Positions 37,201 through 46,700 of a DNA stretch of 64,000 nt are shown here, one piece after another. This stretch comes from Algibacter sp. L3A6 (lineage in GTDB: Bacteria; Bacteroidota; Bacteroidia; Flavobacteriales; Flavobacteriaceae). The stretch is taken from positions 3,160,501-3,224,500 of the forward strand of contig NZ_CP047030.1 of assembly GCF_009796825.1 (NCBI RefSeq). Direction: 5' to 3'. The first letter of the stretch is position 1. Each line of letters begins with the position of its first letter. The position numbers were made by a program, and so were the translations under genes. The notes below the pieces were generated by a model, which worked only from the letters and a program-made list of their open reading frames with translations, had not been told where the DNA came from and did not search any database.

Positions 37201-39186
37201 TCCATTTTCAGAATCGTAATATTGAACAGTAATACCTGTTAAATCGGTGACCATATCATTGATAGATGTGGTTAAATCGAAAATAGTTCCCGTACTAACT
37301 TGGTTATCGTTTTGGACGGTTACACCATCAATATATGTGAAATTTATAGGAAAAACTTCAACACAACCATTTGATGTGTAAGATCGTACCCAAATTTGAG
37401 AAGCGCTATTTAAACGGTAAACTTCGGGGTCTATAGGATTGCTCGTGGCATCTGGATCAAAAGGATAAATGTTTCTTTCCGCCCAACTTTCATAAAGGTG
37501 ATAACTAAAGTTTAAAGCCGCGGTATTGTTCGATTGTACATCTGTTTCATGTTGTGTTAAATTGTAAATAGCAATATTAGAACAAAGTGTCACCTCAATA
37601 GGTGCAACAACGGGAACAGGATTTAGAACTATGGGGATTTCTACAATATTTGGGCAAGATTCATCCGGTTGAAGCGTTAAGCGAACAAAAACAGAATCGC
37701 CATTTGCTGCGGTTAGATTGGTTTGCGGATTTAGATTGTTTTCAGCTTCATTTTGATTTAAATGATAGGAAAGTATAGCGCTAGATTGGCTACCAATAAT
37801 TTGCGTGGTGTAATCGGAAAATGTTATAATTTCTGAATTATCATTATCTACATCGCATTCTGAAATTTGAGAGAGTTGTGAGGTTGCTAATTCTTCTAGA
37901 TTAACGGTTAATGTACCTAAATCAAAGCAACCAACACCACGTTGTAATCTAACATATATGTTTTCTGTTGAGGTTGTTAAAAGGTAGTTTTCTGGAGTAG
38001 GTATAGGGTTGGTTTCGTTTTTTGCATCGTCTGGAGAATTATAGTAATTCAACACTAAACCAGTTTGTGTGCCAACCATTAATGGCGCATAGGTTGTTAA
38101 ATCTATAATTTCCTCTCCAACCAAGTTAATGTCGCACACGGTTTGCTCATTGTCTATAGCTATTGGGTAAGAGAAATCAATGGTAATATCTATAGTGTCT
38201 TCTAAAATAACATCGGTGCCAATACACATATCATAAGTGACTCTAGCGGTATAACTTGTAGATTCTTCTGGGCAAATGGTTATTTGATCGCCTGTTGCAA
38301 TGAGTGTGTTGCTGGCATCTCGCCATTGAACAACTGTTGTCGGAATTCCGTTTGGTGTAAACCGCCAAGCTTCATTAGTGGCGCTCCATATACCAGAATT
38401 TCTATCGGTAGGCGTTGTTGCTGATGTTCCATCTTCATTTTGAATTCCTATCAAAGCATTTTTTCGATAAGCTCCAGATGATGTTTCGCAATTTATTGGT
38501 TTGTCCTTTATATAAACATCAATAATATTCGAGGTTTCGTAAAGTACAATTTGAGTTGTAGATCTTGTGTTTTCGCAGTTAAAATGGTTTAAATTTTCGT
38601 AACTAATAACAAAAGTACGTTGCGGAGAGGTGCCTGTAGTATAGGTTTTAATTTCGCCACATTCGTTTTCTGGTGTGCTCGGGTCGTCGGTGCAGCCAAA
38701 CACATTGTTATCGTTTGTTAAATCGTGATAAGCACCAAATATAGCATTGGTTGGCATGGATGAGTTTGGTAAACTTCCTGAAAAATAAGGGCTATCGGCA
38801 AGAGCAAGTGCTGTATTGAAGCTTATTAGTCCATTATCTCCAAGAATAAAGGAATTGAAGCCTTCGTTATAAAAACAAAAATCGAAAGGTAATGGTAAAA
38901 CAGAACTCCATTTATCGTCGGCAGAAACGGTTACCAAACTTTCGTTAGTTAAACCAGATAAGTTAGTAAAAGGTATATTGTTTACTTCGTAAGAAGTAGT
39001 TTCGTAAATGGTAGTGTAATTGGCTTGTAAAACAAAGCAGCGATCGGCATCCGTGGGATAATCACAATCTACCAAAATATCTGTTAAACCTCCCACATCG
39101 CTAATTTCAATTGAAGGGGTAATATTTTGTGAAAAAAGAATGGTTGGTAATATCAGGGATATAAGGAGGGACCTATAATGCCACAT
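31231..39186 (-). CDS. Giant secreted repeat protein with T9SS CHU_C (gliding-motility-associated) C-terminal domain
   Basis: A 2651-residue surface protein. A signal peptide (MWHYRSLLISLILPTILFSQ) is followed by a roughly 300-residue globular part with LPFDFCFYNEGFNSFILGDN, reminiscent of nidogen-like or lectin-like modules. Many divergent units of about 80-110 residues follow, each with the pattern CDxDxDG...FDLT...YYxSxxxA...P...VYVRVxNxxGC. Residues about 1365-2314 are built from a 348-residue block present 2.7 times with very little divergence. The C-terminus (about 2555-2651, KFFTPNGDGFNDTWQPLGI, then WDGTFKGYPMPSSDYWYTVDF) is the CHU_C sorting domain of type IX secretion clients. It is probably an adhesin or gliding-related surface fibre (inference). 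A -7-like TATATTTA lies about 30 bp upstream (39221-39214, minus strand). Confidence 0.93.
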   Translation of the reverse strand: MWHYRSLLISLILPTILFSQNITPSIEISDVGGLTDILVDCDYPTDADRCFVLQANYTTIYETTSYEVNNIPFTNLSGLTNESLVTVSADDKWSSVLPLPFDFCFYNEGFNSFILGDNGLISFNTALALADSPYFSGSLPNSSMPTNAIFGAYHDLTNDNNVFGCTDDPSTPENECGEIKTYTTGTSPQRTFVISYENLNHFNCENTRSTTQIVLYETSNIIDVYIKDKPINCETSSGAYRKNALIGIQNEDGTSATTPTDRNSGIWSATNEAWRFTPNGIPTTVVQWRDASNTLIATGDQITICPEESTSYTARVTYDMCIGTDVILEDTIDITIDFSYPIAIDNEQTVCDINLVGEEIIDLTTYAPLMVGTQTGLVLNYYNSPDDAKNETNPIPTPENYLLTTSTENIYVRLQRGVGCFDLGTLTVNLEELATSQLSQISECDVDNDNSEIITFSDYTTQIIGSQSSAILSYHLNQNEAENNLNPQTNLTAANGDSVFVRLTLQPDESCPNIVEIPIVLNPVPVVAPIEVTLCSNIAIYNLTQHETDVQSNNTAALNFSYHLYESWAERNIYPFDPDATSNPIDPEVYRLNSASQIWVRSYTSNGCVEVFPINFTYIDGVTVQNDNQVSTGTIFDLTTSINDMVTDLTGITVQYYDSENGAQIQDPSSLISDPANFGVTNPETEVFVVFTNTDSGCITIGSIELESVGFSGGAIDGDFQICDTDNDSEELVTLSEYDDSLISTFDDSRHMIVTYHILETDANANTGAITEINITAPTTLYARIALVFEGTELDFTVEEVNLDFQTTILLNPVLATICDEFGNNREVHNITQYEDDITTETGAIFEYEDIYGRDISSPETYNIIGPTRVINVFVTTPDGCTTETDITFDFYPIITTNDAEIQACDSDNNNEELINLNDALPDVNTNFIDYEASFYNTEAEAETGDPTTQIPTPENYLATSNHSVFVRLYNTTTTCYNTAEIEITIVSIPDLRSNMLSLCDFENDGIENNVDLSNFNSEIIGTQNNIDLTYYNSLDNANNKNTPITTANITNTTTLFVNLSAPDGCDISGAISFSLISAPVVNNIDVTVCDNFTDGSEYYDLRLSHDAIISDPINHTFRYFTSENNAINNSGAISYRYLITSVPQTIYVRVTNRTTGCFSIAKTTLNFTFPIAVNDTELTACDDDFNLSEEFDLTTAIPAMLADTTGLDITYYSDEVGAQTANTAFLISTPENHNTASETDNIFVRFDNPLTGCFSIGRVILKVLATPKLIDSSHTICDTDFDGFFTLDLSDLNALIIQDQTNLLFTYFTSFSNAENETGAISNTTNYAIPNDNHTVYIRVENQFGCWAVAAVNVSIRTSTNVNTVTETLEACDDDLNNYSFFDLTAFENLFTTEIGATFRYFNTRMDANLEQNQIPNPTVHQNINPNSQTVFVRVSVPDKCDNITSFNIETIHITPPTLTKATFCAGTSVVLDMGPNYSTYTWNTTETTQSIEVSVAGTYSVTLEDSDGCIGTFDVEVEVLPLPNVIATSITECDYTGIADGLMQFNLHDYDDQVTANNTNVTTHFYLSQSALDNDSSEQSATFTNTTNPQTVYVKVVDNTTSCFDSTTLTLNSSFIELWPNTYEICDTDFDGNYSFNLTELNTLVVTNTTNLTFEYYNSQTNAENQNGALSGIYTIPNNNHDVYVRVENSLGCAYVTSVKIQHRANTSVETVPEILESCDDDLDDYAIFDLTAFENLFTTEIGVSFRYFNTRMDANLEQNQIPDPTIHQNVNPNSQTIFVRVSVPDKCDNITNFNIETIHITPPTLTKATFCAGTSVVLDMGPNYSIYTWNTTETTQSIEISVAGTYSVTLEDSDGCIGTFDVEVEELPLPNVIATSITECDYTGIADGLMQFNLHDYDNQVTGNNSNVTTHFYLLQSELDNDSNEQNATFTNTTNPQTIYVKVVDNTTGCFDSTTLTLNSSFIELSPNTYEICDTDFDGNYSFNLTELNTLVVANTANLVFEYYNSQTNAENQNGALSGAYTIPNNNHNVYVRVQNSLGCAYITSVEIQHRADTSVETVTEILESCDDDLDDYAIFDLTVFENLFTTEIGATFRYFNTRIDANLEQNQIPNPTVHQNVNPNSQTVFVRVSVPDKCDNITSFNIETIHITPPTLTKATFCAGTSVVLDMGPNYSTYTWSTTETTQSIEVSVAGTYSVTLEDSNGCIGTFDVEVEELPLPNVIATSITECDYTGIADGLMQFNLHDYDNQVTGNNNNVTTHFYLSQSELDNDSNEQNATFTNTTNPQTIYVKVVDNTTGCFDSTTLTLNSSFIELTPAILYVCDELNSEDGLNTFDLSLASPQVLINSPENFDVAYYETYHNAEQQLDILANNYQNTEAYSQTIYARVENNEGCSYIEEVLLVVNSLPNIEVAQETIYCLNTYPETISLDAGLITGSTNNFIYLWNTNETTPEIEINEVGTYSVTVTSLEGCSKTRDIIVSPSTIPTIDRVDIIDAMDIQTVTVYLNENSIGDNEYAIDSEFGPYQDSNIFNNVEGGLHTIYVRDKNGCGIDSEKISVISIPKFFTPNGDGFNDTWQPLGISREFQTDVSIYIYDRYGKLLNILDPFGPGWDGTFKGYPMPSSDYWYTVDFQELFSQKHRQFKGHFTLKR
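32243..35090 (-). repeat. 1044-bp tandem repeat inside the giant T9SS protein gene (about 2.7 copies)
   Basis: Copies lie at 32243-33286, 33287-34330 and 34331 to about 35090 (partial), with a period of exactly 1044 bp (348 codons) checked at two independent landmarks. The copies differ at only scattered bases, far less than the other repeat units of the gene. This indicates recent amplification or gene conversion. The third copy loses similarity near 35090. Such a repeat is also a likely place for assembly collapse. Confidence 0.92.
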
Positions 39187-39576
39187 ATAATTATCTTGAT
39201 TGTTAAAAAAAAATAAATATATGGAAAATTAGATTTAACAAAGCTTTAAGTTTTCTTTGTTCGACGTATCTCGTTTTATGGGTGTTGTATTGAGTGGTAT
39301 TTGTTTTATTACTGAATTTAAAAAAGTAATATTGAAACAGAAATCTAAACTATTTTTTAATGCTACAGTAAGAGATGGAAAGCTTTAGGTTTCAGGCTTA
39401 AAAGAATAATGAGTATAACATGTGTAGTGGTTTTTGATTAATCAGGATAGTTAATTTGTAGTATTTTGTTATTATTGTACAATGTTATCCAAACCAATAT
39501 AATGGAATTAGAGGTGTTTAATTAAATAAGTAATTAACTCTAAAAATAAAGTTGGTTTGAATAAAAAGTATATTAT
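39187..39576. other. Intergenic region between divergent giant gene and methyltransferase
   Basis: 390 AT-rich bp holding the two divergent promoters. A TTGGTTTG (39552-39559, one mismatch to the -7 box) lies 18 bp before the methyltransferase ATG. A short palindrome ATTGTACAAT sits at 39474-39483. No reading frame or RNA was recognised. Confidence 0.45.
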
Positions 39577-40425
39577 ATGATAAAAAAATTACGATCTATT
39601 ATTTTACAAGTTCTATCATTTACCATTGGTAATTTGTTGGTTTTTTTGTTTCCTGAAAAGGCTAAGAAATTATCAGAAAAAGGTATGACACTTGTTATGA
39701 AGAATAATTTAAGTATCTCTGAGCGTTTAATGCGAAATGCAATTTTAAATAAAGTTGAGAGTGAAGCAGATAATGACACTTTAGCTACTTTGCACCAAAA
39801 TTTTTGGAAAAATCAAGGAAGCACATTTTTTTCATCTACCGATGATAGTTTTAATAGTCACTTTTTGCCTAATTGTTCTTATATGTTTGATTTACTCAAA
39901 CAAGAGTTATCTAAAGAGCCAACAACGTATACTAAACTTGTAGAAATAGGTACAGGTAATGGTAATGTTTTGAATTATTTAAGTTCAGAATTTCCTGAAA
40001 TTGAAAGTTTTATTGGTCTTGACCTTAGTAGTGATCAGGTAAAGAATAATAAAGAAAAATTTGCAAATAATGACAAGTTGGAATTTATTGCTTCTGATGG
40101 TCTAGAGTGGGTTAAAAATTACGGTGAGCATAATACTATTTTTTTAACTTCTGGTGGAGTTTTAGAGTACTTTACTGAAGATCAATTAGAAGTTCTTTTG
40201 AAAGAAGTATTTGGTTTAGGCAAAGTGTATTTTATTGCTATGGAACCTAATGGGCTAGATCATGATTTTGAATTAAATCCAAATTCTCAGCTTTATGGAC
40301 ATGAGCGTTCCTTCTCTCATAATTACTCCAAGCTTTTTAAAAATGCAGGATTTAGAATATGGCATATGTCTCATAAGGATTGGAATGAGCAATATATTCA
40401 ATGTCTTGTAGGTGCAAAAAGTTAA
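39577..40425 (+). CDS. Class I SAM-dependent methyltransferase
   Basis: A 282-residue protein with a Rossmann methyltransferase core. Motif I is LVEIGTGNGNVLNYL near residue 122. An acidic residue ends strand 2 in FIGLDLSSDQVKNN, then come LEFIASDGLEW and FLTSGGVLEYF. The N-terminal 35 residues (LRSIILQVLSFTIGNLLVFLF) are hydrophobic and may form a membrane anchor. The C-terminal part lacks a recognised substrate domain. It lies 354 bp upstream of the megasynthase genes on the same strand, but a -7 box and an inverted repeat sit in that gap, so it is not clearly in the same operon. It could methylate the small product or be unrelated; both remain open. Confidence 0.82.
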   Translation: MIKKLRSIILQVLSFTIGNLLVFLFPEKAKKLSEKGMTLVMKNNLSISERLMRNAILNKVESEADNDTLATLHQNFWKNQGSTFFSSTDDSFNSHFLPNCSYMFDLLKQELSKEPTTYTKLVEIGTGNGNVLNYLSSEFPEIESFIGLDLSSDQVKNNKEKFANNDKLEFIASDGLEWVKNYGEHNTIFLTSGGVLEYFTEDQLEVLLKEVFGLGKVYFIAMEPNGLDHDFELNPNSQLYGHERSFSHNYSKLFKNAGFRIWHMSHKDWNEQYIQCLVGAKS

Positions 40426-40550
40426 ATGCTCTAAATTATCCTTTTTACTGCGAAAAAAGCATTTTATAGGAGTGTTTGTTTTGAATGTTGCATTTTAACG
40501 TTAATAAATACTGCAAAAAGGAAATTATTGTTGTTAATTAAAATAGTGAT

Positions 40551-40558
40551 TATTTTTG
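40551..40558 (+). promoter_or_regulatory. Putative -7 box for the biosynthetic operon
   Basis: TATTTTTG matches the Bacteroidota TAnnTTTG box exactly. ATTG at 40527-40530, 20 bp upstream, is a three-of-four match to the -33 TTTG. This would give a leader of about 215 bp before the megasynthase ATG at 40780. The rest of the 40426-40779 gap contains the inverted repeat listed separately. Confidence 0.45.
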
Positions 40559-40658
40559 ATTTGTAATACTATTATAAAGATAAAACTTCCCCCTCTCAAA
40601 TAAAACCAAACTTTATAAATTATTAAATAGATAACTGAATTATATGTTTTGTTGAAAT

Positions 40659-40706
40659 AGTTACAACCTGTTTCTTATTATAAAAATATATTTTATAGTT
40701 GTAACT
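40659..40706. repeat. Inverted repeat in the leader of the NRPS-PKS operon
   Basis: AGTTACAAC (40659-40667) and its exact reverse complement GTTGTAACT (40698-40706) flank 30 AT-rich bases. It lies between the putative promoter at 40551 and the start codon at 40780, so it could be an operator dyad or a leader-RNA stem. Confidence 0.5.
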
Positions 40707-40779
40707 GTAAGTCGAATTAATAATTTGGAAATATAGAGACGACTAATAGATTATTGTTAAGTACCGATAAACGCAAAAA

Positions 40780-43700
40780 ATGAAGCCTACATATAGAATA
40801 AAAGGACCTAACCTCGAATATCCTCAATCAACTCTTCATGAACTTTTAGAAAAGCAATCTCAAGCTTATCCAAATGCAATTGCTTTAGAGTTTGACGATA
40901 TAAAAATCTCCTATAAAGAGCTACAAATTAAGATAAATAAAACAGCTCATTATTTAAGAGAAAAAGGAGTTCGTCCTGGTCAGATTATAGCTATTTCATT
41001 AGACAGATCTCTTGATCTATTTGTTTCTATATTTGCTGTTTTGCAATGTGGTGCTGCTTATGTGCCCATTGATAATAGCTACCCTACAAAACGATTTGAA
41101 ATAATTGTAACTGATTCTGAAGCAAGTTATATCATTTGTAAATCGACTAAAACGGATCTTCCAGACTCGTCTAAAAATATTTTTGTTGAAGATGTTGTTA
41201 AACATATAAAAGATAAACCTTCAGATTCTCTTGATTTAAAAGTAGAACCATCATCGGTTGCTTATATAATTTATACTTCGGGATCTACCGGGAAGCCTAA
41301 AGGTGTTCAAGTTTCTCATCTTAATATTATCAATCTCGTTTTTTCTATGGGAATAGACCCAGGAATTAATAGAGATGATAAGATTTTCGCACTTACTAGT
41401 ATTTCATTTGATATTATGGTGTTGGAAATCTTTCTTCCATTACTTCATGGAGCTTGCGTTGTTTTAGTTGATGAAGAAACAAGGTTGGATGGTGAACTCT
41501 TATTGGAAAAAGCTTTGAGACATCAAATCACCATAATGTGGGGGACACCAAGTATTTGGCAGTTACTTTTAGATTCTGATTGGAAAATACCTTTAAAAAT
41601 TAAAGCGTTGATTGGTGGTGAACCTGTACCATTAAATTTAGCTAATAAGCTCTTAGAGCTTTGTAGTGAATTATGGAATATTTATGGGCCAACTGAAACT
41701 TCTGTTTGTGCTTTTTTAACAAGAATTTTTAAAGATCAGGCTCAAATTACTATAGGAGGACCTGTTGCAAATACACATGCTTACTTATTAGACGATAAAG
41801 GAAATCATGTAAATGAAGGAGAAATAGGAGAAATTGTAATTGGTGGCGATGGCGTTTCATTAGGCTATTTAAATAGACCCGAACTTAATACTGCATCATT
41901 TGTTGATGATCATTTTGTTGCAAATAATAAAATGTATTTTTCTGGCGATTTAGGGAAGCTTTTGCCTAATGGACAAATGCTGTGTTTAGGGCGTAGAGAT
42001 CAACAAGTAAAAATAAGAGGACATCGAATTGAATTAGGAGAAATTGAAAAAGTTATTGAAACACTGCCAAATATTAAAAAAAATGCAGTTTTAGTTAATA
42101 ATTTAAAAAGCGGAGAACCAAGATTGGTTGCCTATTTACAATCTGCAACAGCTGATAAAGACTCGAATATTGTTCGGAATCAATTAGAAGAGATTCTTCC
42201 TGAATCTATGATTCCTTCAATTTTTATATGGTTAAACGAATTTCCAATTACTACAAATGGTAAAATTGATAAAGAAAAATTACCACAACCAGAATATGTA
42301 AGACCAGATTCTGCACCACTTTTTAAAAAACCACGCACAAAGTTAGAAAAAGATATCGCATCGATATGGAGTGAGCAACTTCAGGTGCCAAGCATAGGTA
42401 TTGATGATAACTTTTTTGAAATGGGAGGAACATCACTCCTTACTCAAAAAGTAGCAACCTTAATGAGGAAGCGTTTCAAACTTAAAATACCAGTAACAAA
42501 AATTTACCAACACCCTACTATTAAAGAAATAGCAGAGTATATTGAAAATGATGACAAAACAGCGCCTTCTATTGATTATTCAAGAGTAAAAAAGAATAAA
42601 GCCTCTAGTGATGTCGCTATTATTGGTATGGCAGGAAGATTCCCCGGAGCTGAATCAATTGATGAGCTATGGGATGTTCTTAAAAATGGAAAAGAAACGA
42701 CTTCGTTTTTTACTCCAGAAGAACTTGATAGATCTATTTCAGAATCTTTAAGAAATGATCCGCTTTATGTTGGAGCTAGAGGTATTGTACCTTCTGTTAA
42801 AGAATTTGACGCAAAGTTTTTTGGTTTAAACAAAAAACTTGCCGAAGCAATGGATCCGCAGCAACGCTTATTTTTAGAAATAGCTTGGGAAGCTCTTGAG
42901 CAATCGGGTCACCTTCCAAAGCATTATAAAGGGAGTATCGGTGTTTATGCTGGTACAGGTACAAATACTTACTATAAAAATAACGTACTACCTAATAAAG
43001 AATTATTAAAACAAGTAGGTGTACTTCAGGCTAATACGGTTAACGAAAAAGATTATATATCATCAAGAACAGCTTATCATTTAAATTTAAAAGGGCCTGC
43101 TGTAAGTGTGCATTCTGCTTGCTCAACATCTTTATTAGCTATAGCAGAAGCTGCAGATGCTATTAGAAATGGTCGTTGTGATGTTGCTTTGGCAGGAGGC
43201 TCAAGCATAACGGCACCTATCCATAGCGGACATCTTTATCAAGAAGGTTCTATGCTTAGTCCTGATGGTCATTGCCGTTCTTTTGATGAAAATGGTAAAG
43301 GAACTGTATTTAGTGATGGAGCTGGTGTAGTACTTCTTAAAAGCTTAGAAGATGCTAAATCTGATGGAGATATTATTTACGGCGTTATAAAAGGCGTTGG
43401 TTTAAATAACGACGGCGGTAATAAGGGAAGTTTTACAGCTCCAAGTACAGAAGGTCAAGCTGGCGCTATATCTAACGCGCTAATTGATGCTGGTGTACAA
43501 CCTTCTGAAATTAGTTACATTGAAGCTCATGGTACGGCAACACCTATTGGTGACCCAATAGAGATTGAAGGACTAAAAATGGCTTTTGGTAAACAGGCTA
43601 TTAATGGGTATTGCGCTATAGGTACTATCAAAAGTAATATGGGACACCTTACTGCTGCAGCTGGTGTTGCTGGTGTAATTAAGACAATATTATCATTAAA

Positions 43701-46700
43701 AAATCGTCAAATTCCCCCATCATTAGGTTTTGAGAAACCAAATCCATCTATTGATTTTGAAAATAGTCCGTTTTACGTTAATAACAAATTAAACGCTTGG
43801 GAATCTGATGGTCTCAGAAAAGCAGGAATTAGCTCTTTTGGCGTTGGCGGAACAAACGTGCATATCGTTGTCGAAGAATATAAAAATGAACAAAAAGTTT
43901 CTAGTGCTTCGCGATCATTACAAATTTTACCTTGGTCAGCTAAAACACAAAATAGTTTACAAGGGTACCAATCTGAATTAGGGAATTATTTAAAAACAAA
44001 TTCTGATTTTTCGCTTGCTGATGTTGCTCATTCTTTAGTTAATACGAGAGATTCGTTTACAAACAGAGGTTTTGTAATCGCTGAGAATACAGAAGATGCT
44101 TCTAATAAACTAACACTTGAAGACAATAAAAACATTAAAACAAATTTACTAAGTATTACCTCTAGTGAATTAGCTTTCTTATTCCCAGGGCAAGGTGCAC
44201 AATACCTTCAAATGGGGAAGTCTCTTTATACTGAAGAAAAAATATTTAAAGAAGCGGTAGATAAATGTGCTGAGTTATTAAAGTCTTACTTAAAGTTAGA
44301 TATCAGACAAATAATTTATCCTGAACAAAATTCAGAAGAGGCTGAATTAAAATTAAAAGACACTAAATATACACAACCAGCATTATTTGTTGTAGAATAC
44401 GCACTTTCACAACTATGGATGAGCTGGGGAATAAAGCCAACATTACTTTGTGGTCATAGTGTTGGGGAATTTGTAGCAGCTCATTTAGCGGGTATATTTA
44501 CTTTAGAAGATGCATTACATCTTATTACAATGCGAGGTAAGCTAGTTAGTGAACTCCCTGGAGGCAGCATGTTATCTGTTCGATCTAATGTTGAACTTGT
44601 TAAAAATATAATTCCTAAAACACTATCCATTGCTGCTATCAATTCAGATCGATTAATTGTAGTTTCAGGTCCTGATAATGAAATTGAAAGTTTTTCAAAA
44701 GTCTTAGATGCAGAAAATATTGCTAATAAGCTTTTATTAACGAGTCATGCATTTCACTCTACAATGATGAATCCTGTTTTAGATGTTTTTGAAACAGAGG
44801 TAAAAAAGATAACATTGAGTGTTCCTCGATTACCTATTGTATCTACAGTAACTGGAGATTGGTTAACAGATACCGAAGCGACTAGTTCAAAATATTGGAC
44901 AAATCACTTAAGAGCAACCGTAAACTTTTCGGGAGCCATGGAAACTGTTTTAAAGCTAGAAGATCCTTTATTGCTAGAGGTAGGCCCTGGCCGTGCGCTA
45001 ACGACTTTGTCAATGCAAAAATCAGGTTTAAAATCTTTAGCTTCTATTGCTAGTTTATCGTTTCCTAAAGAAAATGAAACAGCTCATCATTCTGTGTTAT
45101 CAGCATTAGGTACTTTATGGTTACACGGAGTAGAACCTAACTGGAATTCTTTTTATAGTGACCAAACTAGACAAAAACTTTTATTACCATCATACGTATT
45201 TGATCGTAAACCTTGTTGGGTAGAGCCTTTATCTATCGAATTAGATGCTAATAAAGAAATAAATAATATAGTAAATACCGAAGATCAGTCTGTTGATCTA
45301 GTGCATAATACCGATTATAAATTTATGAGAAAACCTATCCTTCTTAATAAAATATCAGAGATCATAGAAGAAAACTCTGGAGTTGAAATTGAAGCTAATG
45401 ATTTTAATCACAGTTTTTTAGAACTTGGCTTAGATTCTTTAGTGCTAACTCAAATGGCTATAACTTTTAAAAATGAGTTTAACACGCCAATTACCTTTAG
45501 ACAGTTAAATGATGAACTTGGTTCTCCAAATTTGTTAGCAGATTATATTGATCAAATTTTACCTAAAGAAGTTTATGCTCCTGCACCAACTGTTAGCCCT
45601 GTTCAAGCACAAGCTCCTGTAAATTATGCAGCGCCAAGTACGCCATCGCCACAGCCTATAAATGTGGTAAGCAACCCTAACCAAAATACGGCATTAGGTT
45701 TAATTGCTCAGCAACTACAGCTTCTTGGAAAACAAATGGAATTATTGCAAGGTCACGATAGTACGGTTGTTCAGCCGCAACCTGCACCTGTTGTTCAAGA
45801 CCAAAAACCAATAATAGCTTCTGTGATTATTGATCCAGAAGATTTATCAGAAGACGAGAAAAAAGAACATCAAAAACCTTTTGGTGCATCACCTAAAATT
45901 GAAAAAAAATCAACAGGTGTAAGCAGTAGTCAAAAGACCTTTTTAGATAATTTAATTGAAAGCTATAACACTAAAACAGCTGGTAGTAAGGCATATGCTC
46001 AGAAGCATCGTAGTCATATGTCTGATCCAAGAGTTGTGTCAGGTTTCAAACCAGAAACAAAAGAACTTATATACCCTATTGTTGTTGAAAGATCATCAGG
46101 AAATCGCCTTTGGGATTTAGATAACAATGAATACATCGATACTTTAAATGGTTTTGGATCATGTTTATTTGGTCACCAGCCAGATTTTATAAAAGAAGCA
46201 TTACACAAGCAAATAGAAAGTGGTTATGAGGTAGGTCCTCAACATCCATTAGCAGGTGAGGTTTGTGAGTTGCTTAGTGAGTTTACTGGACATGAGCGTG
46301 TTGCGCTTTGTAATACGGGCTCTGAAGCTGTTTTAGGTGCTATGCGTATTGCTAGAACCGTTACTGGCCGCTCGCTTGTTGTTGCATTTTCTGGTTCCTA
46401 CCATGGTATTAATGACGAGGCTCTTGTAAGAGGTTCTAAAAAACTTAAAACTTTTCCAGCTGCCGCGGGTATTTTGTCTCAATCTGTACAAAATGTATTA
46501 GTACTAGAATATGGTACTGATGAAAGTTTAGAAATCATTCGTCAACGTTCACATGAATTAGCTGCTGTTGTTGTTGAGCCAGTACAAAGTCGTAGACCAG
46601 AGTTTCAACCTATTGAGTTTCTTAATAAAGTTCGTGAAATTACAAAAGCATCAGAAACAGCACTTGTATTTGATGAAGTTATTACTGGGTTTAGAATGCA

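Noticed and set aside
39474..39483. Palindrome ATTGTACAAT upstream of the methyltransferase gene.
   Set aside because: Ten bases of AT-rich dyad are expected by chance in a region like this, and it has no fixed position relative to a promoter.
40426..40475. Possible hairpin (AAATGCT ... AGCATTT) after the methyltransferase gene as a terminator.
   Set aside because: A seven-base stem with a loop of about 30 and no T-run does not meet the usual pattern.
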